Below, piece after piece: positions 27,214 to 36,448 of a stretch of DNA of 64,000 nucleotides. The DNA is from Yoonia vestfoldensis SKA53. Its GTDB lineage: Bacteria; Pseudomonadota; Alphaproteobacteria; Rhodobacterales; Rhodobacteraceae. The stretch is from assembly GCF_000152785.1 (NCBI RefSeq), contig NZ_CH672414.1, forward strand, positions 215,615 through 279,614. The letters are read 5' to 3'. The position numbers were made by a program, and so were the translations under genes. The notes below the pieces were generated by a model, which was not told where the DNA came from, did no database searches, and worked only from the letters and a program-made list of their open reading frames with translations. Within the stretch, counting starts at the first letter, position 1. Every line of letters begins with the position of its first letter.

Positions 27214-28377
27214 TTACTGCCAGCTGCCTTCGAAATCCTTCGGCACCAGTAAAATATCGCGGTCCACGGTGCGGATGTCGCGCCGCCCGCACAGCGCCAT
27301 AGTGGTGTCCAGTTCCTTGTGGATCACCTCTAGCGCGCGGGTCACGCCGGCCTCGCCCATCGCACCCAGCCCGTTGATATAGGCCCGCCCGATATAGGTA
27401 CCCTTTGCACCAAGCGCGAGCGCCTTGAGCACATCCTGCCCCGACCGGATGCCGCTGTCGAAATGCACCTCGACTTTATCACCTACGGCATCAAGGATCG
27501 CAGGCAGCGCACGGATCGACGACACTGCGCCATCCAGCTGGCGCCCGCCATGGTTGGACACGATGATTGCATCCGCGCCCAGTGCCGCCGCCTTGCGCGC
27601 ATCATCGGCGTCAAGGATGCCCTTCAGGATCACTTTGCCACCCCACATTTTCATCAGCTGCGCGACGCGGTCCCAATCCAGCGCATGATCAAACGCCTCG
27701 GCTGTCCATGACGATAAGGACGACGGGTCCGACACACCCTTGGCATGGCCCACGATATTGCCGAAAAACCGCCGCTTGGTTTGCAGCATCTCGATTCCCC
27801 AGCCCCATTTGGTGGCAAGATCGGCCATGCTGGCGAGTGTGAATTTCGGCGGCGCGGATAGCCCGTTTTTGAGATCCTTGTGCCGCTGGCCAAGGATTTG
27901 CAGATCGAGTGTGATGACGATCGCCGAACAGCCCGCTGCGCGCGCACGGTCGAACAGGCGCTGCATGAAATCATCGTCTTTCAGGGTATAGACCTGAAAC
28001 CAGAACGGTTTGGTGGTGTTTTCGGCGACGTCTTCGATCGAACAGATCGACATCGTGGACAGGGTAAACGGTACGCCGAATTTCTCGGCTGCTTTTGCGG
28101 CCTTGATCTCGCCATCGGCGGATTGCATGCCTGTCAGCCCGACAGGGGCCAGCGCCACGGGCATTGCCACATCCTGGCCGATCATCTGGCTTTGCGTGGT
28201 GCGGTTGGTCATGTCCACCGCGATTCGCTGGCGCAGGCGGATCAGGTCGAAATCGGATGTGTTTTCGCGGAATGTCTGTTCTGTCCATGACCCGCTTTCG
28301 GCGTAGTCATAAAACATCTTGGGCGTGCGCCGTTTGTGCAGACGTTTCAGGTCGGCGATGGTGGTGATCACTGGCAT
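27214..28377 (-). CDS. lldD: FMN-dependent alpha-hydroxy acid (L-lactate) dehydrogenase
   Basis: A 387-residue FMN enzyme. VALAPVGLTGMQ and FTLSTMSICSIEDVAE line FMN, WFQVYTLKD and SNHGGRQLDG (catalytic His) are active-site motifs, and HFDSGIRSGQDVLKALALGAKGTYIGRAY closes the phosphate site. It most resembles L-lactate dehydrogenase (LldD) but could be a related hydroxy-acid oxidase. It stands alone, without lldP or lldR. Confidence 0.88.
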   Translation of the reverse strand: MPVITTIADLKRLHKRRTPKMFYDYAESGSWTEQTFRENTSDFDLIRLRQRIAVDMTNRTTQSQMIGQDVAMPVALAPVGLTGMQSADGEIKAAKAAEKFGVPFTLSTMSICSIEDVAENTTKPFWFQVYTLKDDDFMQRLFDRARAAGCSAIVITLDLQILGQRHKDLKNGLSAPPKFTLASMADLATKWGWGIEMLQTKRRFFGNIVGHAKGVSDPSSLSSWTAEAFDHALDWDRVAQLMKMWGGKVILKGILDADDARKAAALGADAIIVSNHGGRQLDGAVSSIRALPAILDAVGDKVEVHFDSGIRSGQDVLKALALGAKGTYIGRAYINGLGAMGEAGVTRALEVIHKELDTTMALCGRRDIRTVDRDILLVPKDFEGSWQ

Positions 28378-28434
28378 GGCATTCCCTCGAATTGGTAAAG
28401 ATACATTACCGATGCGGGGCGGGCATGCAATGGG

Positions 28435-29226
28435 TCAGGCGGCATGCGTGCCTTGCGCCAGTTCCGCCACAAAGGCCAGCACCTCGGCCACGCTGTCACC
28501 GCGCGCGATCCGGTCCACGATGGCAGACCCGACCACGGCACCATCGGCAACAGCGGCCACGGCGCGCGCAGCCTGGGGCGTCTTGATCCCGAAACCCACG
28601 ATCACGGGCAGATCGGTTTTCGCCTTGATGCGCGCGACTTCGGGGGCGACTTCGGTTGTTTGCACGGCGGCGGTGCCGGTGATGCCCGTCATCGAAACAT
28701 AGTAGACAAAACCGGACGTGTTTTCCAAAACCTTGGGCAGACGTTTGTCATCGGTCGTGGGGGTGGCCAGCCGGATGAAATTGATGCCCGCCTTTTGCGC
28801 GGGGATGCACAATTCGTCATCTTCCTCGGGGGGCAGATCGACGATGATCAGCCCGTCAATGCCAGCGGCGACGGCATCGGCCAGAAACGCATCTACGCCG
28901 CGCGAATAGATCGGGTTGTAATAGCCCATCATCACGATCGGTGTGGTATTGTCGGTTTCGCGCAGCGCACGCGCGTAATCGAGCGTCTTTTCCAGCGTCT
29001 GGCCCGCGGCCAAGGCCCGCTGGCCTGCCAGCTGGATCGTGTTGCCATCGGCCATCGGGTCGGTAAAGGGCATCCCCAGTTCGATGATATCGACACCGGC
29101 GGCGGGCAGACCTTTGACGATTTCCAGCCCGGTGGCGTAATCGGGATCGCCCGCCATCACATAAGCGACAAAGGCTTTGCGCCCTTCTGTGCGCAATTGC
29201 GCGAATTTTGCGTCGATTCTGCTCAT
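28435..29226 (-). CDS. trpA: tryptophan synthase alpha chain
   Basis: A 263-residue TIM barrel that cleaves indole-3-glycerol phosphate. Catalytic Glu49 and Asp60 ([14 protein letters not shown]) keep the Salmonella numbering. [10 protein letters not shown] and VGFGIKTP are conserved. The start at MSRIDAKF aligns with the family. It is unlinked to trpB (19590-20816) and divergent from ychF. Confidence 0.96.
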   Translation of the reverse strand: MSRIDAKFAQLRTEGRKAFVAYVMAGDPDYATGLEIVKGLPAAGVDIIELGMPFTDPMADGNTIQLAGQRALAAGQTLEKTLDYARALRETDNTTPIVMMGYYNPIYSRGVDAFLADAVAAGIDGLIIVDLPPEEDDELCIPAQKAGINFIRLATPTTDDKRLPKVLENTSGFVYYVSMTGITGTAAVQTTEVAPEVARIKAKTDLPVIVGFGIKTPQAARAVAAVADGAVVGSAIVDRIARGDSVAEVLAFVAELAQGTHAA

Positions 29227-29354
29227 CTTCGTCCCCGTTTGCAATCGCCCCTTCCTGCGCGATAGGGCGCGGGAAATCAATGCCCGCTGGGCACGGGCTT
29301 GCGTCAGGCACCTGCGCCCCCTAGAAGCGCGCAAAGATCAAAGGAGAGACGGGC

Positions 29355-30452
29355 ATGGGTTTCAAGATGGGGATTGTTGGTCTGCCGAATGTCGGCAAAT
29401 CGACGCTGTTCAACGCGCTGACGAAAACCGCCGCCGCACAGGCCGCGAATTTCCCGTTCTGCACGATTGAACCCAATGTCGGTGATGTCGCCGTACCGGA
29501 TGCGCGGCTGGATAAACTGGCCGCGATTGCCGGATCAAAGCAGATCATCCCCACGCGCATGACCTTTGTTGATATCGCCGGTCTGGTCAAAGGGGCCAGC
29601 AAGGGCGAGGGGCTTGGCAACCAGTTTCTGGCCAATATCCGCGAATGTGACGCGATCGCCCATGTGCTGCGCTGTTTCGAGGATGACGATATCACCCATG
29701 TCGAAGGCCGTGTTGATCCGGTCGAAGACGCTGCCACGATTGAAACCGAACTGATGCTGGCGGATCTGGAAAGCATCGAAAAACGGCTGGCCAACCTGAT
29801 GCGCAAGGTCAAGGGTGGCGACAAGGATGCCGTCCAACAGGTCCGCCTGCTGGAAGCCGCGCAAGCCGCCCTTGAACAAGGCAAGCCCGCCCGCACCGTC
29901 GCGGTGGATGCCGATGACGCCAAGGCATGGCGCCTGCTACAATTGCTGACGATCAAACCCGTGCTTTATGTCTGCAATGTCGAAGAAAACAGCGCCGGTT
30001 CCGGTAATAGCCAGTCGGCCCGCGTGGCCGAAATGGCGGCTGCCGAGGGCAATTCATCAGTGGTGATTTCTGCCCGGATTGAAGAGGAAATCAGCCAGCT
30101 CGACGCCGAAGAAGCCACGATGTTTCTTGACGAAATGGGGCTGGAGGAACCGGGGCTGGACCGTCTGATCCGTGCGGGTTATGCGCTTTTGCACCTGCAA
30201 ACCTATTTCACCGTCGGCCCAAAAGAGGCGCGCGCCTGGACGATCAAGGCCGGCACATCCGCCCCGCAGGCCGCAGGCGTGATCCATGGTGATTTCGAGC
30301 GCGGCTTTATCCGCGCAGAAACGATTGCCTATGATGATTTTGTCGGGCTCGGCGGCGAACAGCCCGCGAAAGAGGCGGGCAAGATGCGCGCCGAAGGCAA
30401 GACTTATACCGTCAAGGACGGCGATGTTCTGCATTTCCTGTTCAATACGTAG
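29355..30452 (+). CDS. ychF: redox-regulated ATPase YchF
   Basis: A 365-residue Obg-related P-loop protein. G1 is [20 protein letters not shown] and [20 protein letters not shown] are YchF signatures; a C-terminal TGS domain begins near 280 ([20 protein letters not shown]). YchF prefers ATP over GTP. AAAGGAGA precedes the start. Confidence 0.96.
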   Translation: MGFKMGIVGLPNVGKSTLFNALTKTAAAQAANFPFCTIEPNVGDVAVPDARLDKLAAIAGSKQIIPTRMTFVDIAGLVKGASKGEGLGNQFLANIRECDAIAHVLRCFEDDDITHVEGRVDPVEDAATIETELMLADLESIEKRLANLMRKVKGGDKDAVQQVRLLEAAQAALEQGKPARTVAVDADDAKAWRLLQLLTIKPVLYVCNVEENSAGSGNSQSARVAEMAAAEGNSSVVISARIEEEISQLDAEEATMFLDEMGLEEPGLDRLIRAGYALLHLQTYFTVGPKEARAWTIKAGTSAPQAAGVIHGDFERGFIRAETIAYDDFVGLGGEQPAKEAGKMRAEGKTYTVKDGDVLHFLFNT

Positions 30453-30456
30453 GCGT

Positions 30457-31584
30457 TCAGTCACGGCGCAGGCTGGCGGCGATTTCAGCAGCAATATCCG
30501 GTGACAGCGCGATTGCGCCGTCTTGATGGGCCGCCAAGAAAGCCTTGCGCATCTGTTCGGGCAAGGCATCTTTGTTCTTTTTGATCACAGTGATGCCGAA
30601 CATATCGCAAGCGGCAACCCAGAATGATCCGTTCAGGGGTTCTTGGATCAAAGTCTGGCGGATATGCGCCTGTGCCGCCTTCTGCCAGGTATTTGACGGG
30701 TCGTGCCATGCCATCAGCGCATCGCGTTCCGCGGCCAGGTGTGGATTGGTATAGACTGCATATCGCAATACAAAGCCGAGATACTTGCTATTCTTGGTTT
30801 TGATCTGATCCAGAAACTGCATCTTGGAAATCAGCGCCTGATGCGGAATATCATTGGCGACCAAATGCCTGGTAAAGCCGAGTTCACCAGCCGTGATCGT
30901 GCGCTTTTTACTGCTGACCATCATGTAATCCTGCCAGAACCGCCAGAATTGCGGGTCTTGCCAAAATCCCTTTTGGATAAAGTAAAAATACGATTGCAGA
31001 TTTTGTAAATCAACCGTCAGGTTGTTCTTGTGATCGGTCCGTAGCTTGCTTTCCTGAACAAGCCCAACAACTGCGGTTGGGGCGCTTTGCAGCATTGCAA
31101 TCAGGGCCTGATCCATATTCAGCCAGATACTGTCATTCATGATGATTGCGGCATTGGCGTCGGGAACCAAATTGCGCAGCGTCAGTAATGCATCTTGATA
31201 GCCGCCAAAATCATAGCCGAAATTCGGCCTTTGCATGATTTTCCATGTATGGGCTTGCAATGCGCTAAGGTCTGCATCTGACAGCGGCGCATTCAGCACC
31301 ACAAATGGTGCAAAGCCATTGTCAACCAGATCACGACAAAGCGCGAGGCTACTTGGGGCAAGGCCCTGTGGCTGATAGACCAGATAGATCGCAATCTGTT
31401 TGCCCGCAGGGCAGGCGCCGTCATGCATTTGCACACGGCTGGCAAAGTTGGCTTGATGCTGACGACGGCGTGCTGGCGCAAACAACAGATCAAGATATCC
31501 AATCAGTGTCTGGGGCAGGGTCACCAACTGTCTGCGCAGTCGCAACAATTCGCGCCCGACCTTCCATCCTTCGATCTGCTTCAT
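30457..31584 (-). CDS. RgpF-like rhamnan/glycan synthesis protein
   Basis: A 375-residue protein with the RgpF (rhamnan synthesis F) pattern: IAIYLVYQPQG, GFAPFVVLNAPLS, RPNFGYDFGGYQDAL and AAIIMNDSIWL. These proteins act in surface polysaccharide assembly, probably as glycosyltransferases. It is convergent with ychF (four bases apart) and divergent from the GT8 gene. AT content is somewhat raised relative to ychF. Confidence 0.8.
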   Translation of the reverse strand: MKQIEGWKVGRELLRLRRQLVTLPQTLIGYLDLLFAPARRRQHQANFASRVQMHDGACPAGKQIAIYLVYQPQGLAPSSLALCRDLVDNGFAPFVVLNAPLSDADLSALQAHTWKIMQRPNFGYDFGGYQDALLTLRNLVPDANAAIIMNDSIWLNMDQALIAMLQSAPTAVVGLVQESKLRTDHKNNLTVDLQNLQSYFYFIQKGFWQDPQFWRFWQDYMMVSSKKRTITAGELGFTRHLVANDIPHQALISKMQFLDQIKTKNSKYLGFVLRYAVYTNPHLAAERDALMAWHDPSNTWQKAAQAHIRQTLIQEPLNGSFWVAACDMFGITVIKKNKDALPEQMRKAFLAAHQDGAIALSPDIAAEIAASLRRD

Positions 31585-31744
31585 GAATGGTGCTTTTCCC
31601 GGCCTTACTATTGCATCTCAAGCCGCGGCAGCGATCGTGGCACTGCTTGGGCCAGTGAAAAAAGTAACGCCACAAGAAAAGACTATTTGCATCCCTTGGG
31701 GTGTGTTGGTACTTGTTACTCGTCTTCAGGTTTAGTGGTGTTGT

Positions 31745-32719
31745 GTGACGATTGAAATCAAGGCGGAAAACCGCCCGCAAAAATTCAGGCAAAGCGTGAT
31801 TTTTTGCGCCGACCAAAGTTATTTGCCTTTCGCGTCCTTGGCAATACATACCTTGCTGCGAAACAACCCTGTGCGCGACTATGATATCTGCATCGCATCG
31901 GTTGATGCGCTTGTTCCGCCGACGGAGCTGAAAGATCACGATATCAGGTTTTGCCAGATTGACGTTGGTAATGCCTTTGACGGGATGCCGGTCAGCAAGC
32001 GGTTTAGCCTTGCAGCATATCTGCGGATCGCTCTGCCAGAGGCGTTTGCGGGGCAATATGATCGGATTTTTTATCTCGATGCTGATGTCTTTGTCGTGGG
32101 TGATGCAATCGATGCGGTCTTTCGTCTTGATATGCTGAGCTGCCCTGTGGGAGCTGTGACCGATATCACGAAGCTGAAACATCCAAATAAGCCAACCTTT
32201 GATCAGAAGGCTCTGGGCGTTGATGGACCCTACTTCAATTCGGGTGTTATGCTGTTCGACGTTGAAAGGTTCATTACAATGCGCGTGCGCGAGCGTTGTG
32301 CGGAGGCTGCCAAATTTTATCAGGGAGAACCAATATACTTTGACCAGACGCTACTGAACATTGTTCTTCAAAAAGAATGGGCGCAGCTGAATCTGGGTTG
32401 GAACTGGCAATGGCCGTTTTCGCGGTCACTGTTCGAATGTTTTATCGACGTTCAGATTGTCCATTTCATTGGTGACGACAAACCATGGTCTGACCACAAA
32501 CGCAGATTGCCTTTGAAATACCGCGAAACCGCACGCCGGTTCTTTCAAAAATTTTATCCTGAGCTTGCACAAAAAATCCCCGCTGCTGATGCTGCTCTCA
32601 GGAATGGTGCATTGTACCACTACTTCTTTCGCCACATCACGAAAATACACTTGTTTACTAAGTGTTTTAACCGCCATTGCGGCGATTTGAGCAAAGTCCT
32701 GCCGCCCGACCTACGCTAA
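31745..32719 (+). CDS. glycosyltransferase family 8 protein
   Basis: A 324-residue GT8 enzyme starting with GTG. SVIFCADQSYLPFASLAIHTLL opens the nucleotide-sugar domain; the metal-binding Asp112-x-Asp114 lies in FYLDADVFVVG; GPYFNSGVMLFDVERF and a late IVHFIGDDKPW are typical of LPS glucosyl/galactosyltransferases. GC is low for this genome (bases 32641-32700: 24 of 60), suggesting acquired DNA. It overlaps convergently with the GT25 gene by four bases. Confidence 0.86.
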   Translation: MTIEIKAENRPQKFRQSVIFCADQSYLPFASLAIHTLLRNNPVRDYDICIASVDALVPPTELKDHDIRFCQIDVGNAFDGMPVSKRFSLAAYLRIALPEAFAGQYDRIFYLDADVFVVGDAIDAVFRLDMLSCPVGAVTDITKLKHPNKPTFDQKALGVDGPYFNSGVMLFDVERFITMRVRERCAEAAKFYQGEPIYFDQTLLNIVLQKEWAQLNLGWNWQWPFSRSLFECFIDVQIVHFIGDDKPWSDHKRRLPLKYRETARRFFQKFYPELAQKIPAADAALRNGALYHYFFRHITKIHLFTKCFNRHCGDLSKVLPPDLR

Positions 32720-33486
32720 GCCCGCCGCCACAAACACCCGTTCCGCGCCAACCACCACGCCCGTCGCAGATAATTTCCCGCCTTCAGCCGGTAATGCGGC
32801 AGCCGCCGGTACCACGCAAACTTGCGCACCTGGTCGAACCCTGTGCCGGTGATCGTGCTGACCCCGCCATCATCGACATGGGATGAAAACGGCTCTAGCC
32901 CGAACTGGCGGAAATCATGGTGGAAAAACCGGTTCATTTCGTGGTCATGCGCGCGGGTCTGTGGCCAAAACGCCGGTGCCAGCCGCCCCGCCACATCGCG
33001 TTTGACCAGATAGGTGGCATTGCCGGTAAACGGCCCGATATAGGCATTCAGCCGATACCGCCCCAGATACCCCTGACAGACAGGCCATTTCGCGCGGATG
33101 CAATTGAACCGCAGCGTATCCCAGGCGGCAGCCCCTGCCAGCGCGGCATCCAGGCTGTCCAGAAAATCATCGTGAAACACCACGTCATCTTCCAAGATCA
33201 GCGCCACGGGCTGCGTGGCCTGCGCCACCTGGTCCCAGACCGCGACATGGCTGGCATAACAGCCGATATGGCCGGGTGACACAGCCTGCCCCATGTTGCG
33301 CGCGTAAGCTGCGGCATTGACGCGCGGCGCCAATTCATCCGCACGCGCACGCCCGTCAATCGCGCCAAAGCGGGTATAGTCCAACCCCATCGCATCCAGC
33401 TGCTGCTGCATCCGCGCCAGCCTACTGGTATCGCGGTCAAGGTTGATCAACCAAATTCCCAGATCGGCGCGGGTCAGTTCAGCCAT
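32716..33486 (-). CDS. glycosyltransferase family 25 protein
   Basis: A 256-residue LOS-biosynthesis-type transferase. WLINLDRDTSRLARMQQQLDAMGLDYTRFGAIDGR and GHIGCYASHVAVW are the GT25 N-terminal signature, and VALILEDDVVFHDDFL is the acidic motif near residue 130. Its start overlaps the neuB stop by eight bases, so it is translationally coupled to NeuB and may act on a nonulosonate-containing glycan. Confidence 0.85.
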   Translation of the reverse strand: MAELTRADLGIWLINLDRDTSRLARMQQQLDAMGLDYTRFGAIDGRARADELAPRVNAAAYARNMGQAVSPGHIGCYASHVAVWDQVAQATQPVALILEDDVVFHDDFLDSLDAALAGAAAWDTLRFNCIRAKWPVCQGYLGRYRLNAYIGPFTGNATYLVKRDVAGRLAPAFWPQTRAHDHEMNRFFHHDFRQFGLEPFSSHVDDGGVSTITGTGFDQVRKFAWYRRLPHYRLKAGNYLRRAWWLARNGCLWRRA

Positions 33487-34510
33487 CCAGATCGGACCAT
33501 TTCAACTGCGTGTTGCGGGGCAGGGCGCGGGTGGTGGTGCGGCCTAGCACCTTGTCGAAATCATAGCCCGCAATCTCGCCCGAACCGGGGCGGCGCGCCC
33601 AGATATCGGCCTCTGTAATGACATGGCCCGCGGGCAGGTCACGGTCGGCCACGACCGATGCGCGCGCGAAACGGTAAACTGGTTCTTCCGCCGCGGTGCG
33701 CTGTTTGGGATTGCGCAGCGCGGTGTGAATTTCGCGCGACCGGTCGATCAGGTACCGCAATTCGGCCGGGTCCATCGAATTGATGATATCCGGCCCCTTA
33801 CGATAGCGGCTATCGGTGTAATGCCGTTCCAGAATGCAGGCCCCCAGCGCCACCGAAGCGAGCGCCATATTCGGCCCGATCGAATGGTCCGAAAACCCGA
33901 TCACCGCGCGGGGAAAGGCGTTTTTCAGGTCGGTCACCCCTTGCAGAGATACGATCTCGGGCGGGGACGGATACAGATTGGTGCATTCCAGCAGCGCATA
34001 ATCAACGCCTGCGCCGTCCAGAATGGCCACGGATGCGCGGATGCTCTCGATGCTCTGCATGCCCGTGGACATGATGACAGGTTTGCCCATCCGCGCGATA
34101 TGGCGGATCAGCGGCAGGTTATCCGCCTCGCCTGATCCGATCTTGAAGGCCGGCACGTCCAGATCCTGCAGAAAATCCGCCGCCGCGCGCGAAAACGGCG
34201 TCGAAATCCAGATCATGCCCAGACTTTCGGTATAGCGTTTCAGCTCGGCCTCCTCGTCCAGCGACAAAGCACAGGCCTCCATCACCTCCCAGATCGACAC
34301 ATCGGCATTGGGCGGAAAGATCTGGCGGGCTTCCTCGGTCATCTCGTCGGCGATGATATGGGTCTGGTGCTTGACCATTTCGCAGCCTGACAGGGCGGCA
34401 AGGCGCACCATCTCCTTGGCGACGGCCAGATCGCCCCCATGGTTGATGCCAATCTCGGCGATCACAAGTGGCGGGTGCTCGGGTCCGATCTTGCGGCCTG
34501 CGATGTCCAT
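33479..34510 (-). CDS. neuB: N-acetylneuraminate (nonulosonate) synthase
   Basis: A 343-residue NeuB-type enzyme, which condenses PEP with an acetylated mannosamine or similar sugar. VIAEIGINHGGDLAVAKEMV, KHQTHII and STPFSRAAADFL mark the TIM barrel; GFSDHS and GACILERHYTDSR are active-site segments; a C-terminal SAF/antifreeze-like domain (about 285-343) ends LPRNTQLKWSDLDG. Sialic, legionaminic and pseudaminic branches cannot be separated by eye. A longer open frame upstream lacks a ribosome site. Confidence 0.88.
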   Translation of the reverse strand: MDIAGRKIGPEHPPLVIAEIGINHGGDLAVAKEMVRLAALSGCEMVKHQTHIIADEMTEEARQIFPPNADVSIWEVMEACALSLDEEAELKRYTESLGMIWISTPFSRAAADFLQDLDVPAFKIGSGEADNLPLIRHIARMGKPVIMSTGMQSIESIRASVAILDGAGVDYALLECTNLYPSPPEIVSLQGVTDLKNAFPRAVIGFSDHSIGPNMALASVALGACILERHYTDSRYRKGPDIINSMDPAELRYLIDRSREIHTALRNPKQRTAAEEPVYRFARASVVADRDLPAGHVITEADIWARRPGSGEIAGYDFDKVLGRTTTRALPRNTQLKWSDLDG

Positions 34511-34637
34511 AGCTGTCTCCGGTTCAGGTGTCTGGGGCTTTCTAGGCGGTTTCAAACGGCAGGGCAATTCGTGCGTGGGATTGCATTGCGCGTGCACATG
34601 GTCCAAGTCACAGCCCAAGCAATGACCAAGGGCCCGG

Positions 34638-35345
34638 ATGTTTCGCAAATTGCAGCAAATGCTCGAACAAAAGGAACAGGCGTTCCGCAATTCCTTTGGT
34701 CATGACATCACCGATCCGGCAGAACGGCGGCGGTCGCAATGGCATCTTGACTGGCTCGATCACGGCATCCTGCGGCGGCGCTGGCACAATTTCGATCTGG
34801 TGGCACCCGGTGTCTACCGGTCCAATCACCCCAACCACAGCCGGTTTGCCGCCTATGCGCAGATGGGGATCAAGACCGTGCTGAACCTGCGTGGTGCTGC
34901 GTTGCAACCCCATCACCTGTTCGAGGTCGAAAGCTGCGCCACCCTCGGGCTGACGCTGGTCAATGTGCAGATGGCCGCGCGCCGCGCGCCGGATCGCGAC
35001 GAATTGCTGGCCCTGCTCGATGCTTTCGCGACGATGGAACGGCCCTTCCTGATGCATTGCAAATCTGGCGCCGACCGCACCGGGCTTGCCGCCGCGATCT
35101 ACCTGCTGCACTACCAAGATGCGCCCATTGCACAGGCAAAGCGGCAATTGTCTTTCCGCTATGTGCATATCCGGCGGACCAGCACTGGCATCCTTGATCA
35201 TTTCCTCGACGTCTATGCCGCGCGCACGGCGCAATCGCCGATCGGGATCGCGGATTGGATCAAGACCGAATATGACCGCGCGGCACTGACGCGCAGTTTC
35301 GCGGTGAAACAGGCAGCACTCTGGCCTTGGCAGGGCTGGCGCTAA
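34638..35345 (+). CDS. dual-specificity/tyrosine protein phosphatase-like protein
   Basis: A 235-residue protein with the CX5R phosphatase loop: HCKSGADRTG, Cys141 and Arg147. VYRSNHPN and GIKTVLNLRG are upstream elements typical of this bacterial family, and the general-acid region may be Asp119. It is divergent from neuB inside the glycan locus, so it could dephosphorylate a tyrosine kinase that controls polysaccharide export, or a lipid or sugar phosphate; neither is shown. Confidence 0.8.
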   Translation: MFRKLQQMLEQKEQAFRNSFGHDITDPAERRRSQWHLDWLDHGILRRRWHNFDLVAPGVYRSNHPNHSRFAAYAQMGIKTVLNLRGAALQPHHLFEVESCATLGLTLVNVQMAARRAPDRDELLALLDAFATMERPFLMHCKSGADRTGLAAAIYLLHYQDAPIAQAKRQLSFRYVHIRRTSTGILDHFLDVYAARTAQSPIGIADWIKTEYDRAALTRSFAVKQAALWPWQGWR

Positions 35346-35354
35346 CCCCGCTCG

Positions 35355-35386
35355 CCTGACTTCTTATTTCCAAAAATACTCCCGGG
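35355..35386 (-). repeat. recurrent intergenic motif, family A, copy 2
   Basis: Read on the minus strand: CCCGGGAGTATTTTTGGAAA followed by TAAGAAGTCAGG. It matches 43742-43775 almost exactly. It lies nine bases after the phosphatase stop and 36 bases from a family B copy. Confidence 0.72.
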
Positions 35387-35421
35387 GTCAGGGGCGGCGC
35401 CCCTGTCGCGGCAAAGCCGCG

Positions 35422-35454
35422 GCCTCCGGCGGCGATATTTAAGCTCGGAAGATG
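35422..35454 (+). repeat. recurrent intergenic motif, family B, copy 2
   Basis: GCCTCCGGCGGCGATATTTA followed by AGCTCGGAAGATG; it matches 56427-56459 with few changes. It lies directly 3' of neuA (convergent side). Confidence 0.7.
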
Positions 35455-35466
35455 CAAAAAGGCGGT

Positions 35467-36174
35467 TTATCCGCGCAGGCCCTGCGCGATCTGTTGGCCC
35501 ATCAGGAAATCGATGATGTCCCAATCGAACGGGCTGTCCACATCAAGCCCCCGTTCTACCGGCAGGACCAGCGGGATCACGCGGCCTTCGAACAGGCTCT
35601 GCGCCGCGCGCAGGTAATCGGGGCGCAGCACATAGACCAATCCGACATGGTCATAGACCTGCGGTGCTTGCTGGCGCGCCACCACCCCACCAGGCAGCGG
35701 TTTTGACACATGCAGTGCACCGCTAGCGTCGGTTTCAAGGATGTTGAAATAGGGGTTCTTGCGGCTTTCCACGCAGGACATCACCATATCGGGGTGTTCC
35801 GCCGCGAACAGGTCCAGCCCCGCTTCGATATCCTTCGGCAGGCGCAGGGGTGACGTGCAATCCAGATCCAGAAACGTGGTCGCAGGGCCGGTCTGCTTTT
35901 CCACCGCGGCCAGCGCATGCTGCCAGACATGCCATTTCGCGGCGGTGTCAGTGGCCAGTTCCGCCGGACGCAGCCCGATATCCAGACAGCCGCGTTTGAT
36001 CGCATGGGCATAGATGTCGGGACAGTCTGTGGACACCACCACCTGATCGATGCGGTCGCAGGCGAAAAGCTGGTCCAGCGACCAGTCGATCAGGGGTTTG
36101 CCGTGCAGCAGGCGGAAATTCTTGCCCGGAACACCTTTGCTGCCCGCGCGCGCGCCGATATGGCCGATGATCAT
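35467..36174 (-). CDS. neuA: CMP-N-acetylneuraminate (nonulosonate) cytidylyltransferase
   Basis: A 235-residue nucleotidyltransferase that activates a nonulosonate with CTP. IGHIGARAGSKGVPGKNFRLLHGKPLIDWSL is the N-terminal nucleotide motif; VVSTDCPDIYAHA, DLDCTSPLR and a late LDVDSPFDWDI fit the NeuA family. AAGGAAG lies five to six bases before the chosen ATG; two starts upstream are in frame. It is separated from neuB by the divergent phosphatase. No neuC or sialyltransferase is in the window. Confidence 0.86.
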   Translation of the reverse strand: MIIGHIGARAGSKGVPGKNFRLLHGKPLIDWSLDQLFACDRIDQVVVSTDCPDIYAHAIKRGCLDIGLRPAELATDTAAKWHVWQHALAAVEKQTGPATTFLDLDCTSPLRLPKDIEAGLDLFAAEHPDMVMSCVESRKNPYFNILETDASGALHVSKPLPGGVVARQQAPQVYDHVGLVYVLRPDYLRAAQSLFEGRVIPLVLPVERGLDVDSPFDWDIIDFLMGQQIAQGLRG

Positions 36175-36448
36175 GCTGGTCTTCCTTGTTGTCATCGCGG
36201 CAAAGGGACCTTGTTGGCGCCGCGTGGCCATCCTGCCAGCTTCGGCTCTGGCCTACAATCCTGCCTGCACGCTGCAGGCTTTGCGCGCCGCTATCCCTGC
36301 GGGACTGGAAGGCGTTTGGAAACAATCAATCGGCCTGACGCATTTTAATCATCTTTTTGCCTAATTGAGACGTTACCGCTGTCGGTCATCCGTGTGGCTG
36401 GGCATCACGTCGGGCTTTGAAAAGACACAGACGCGAAGAGGCATGACG

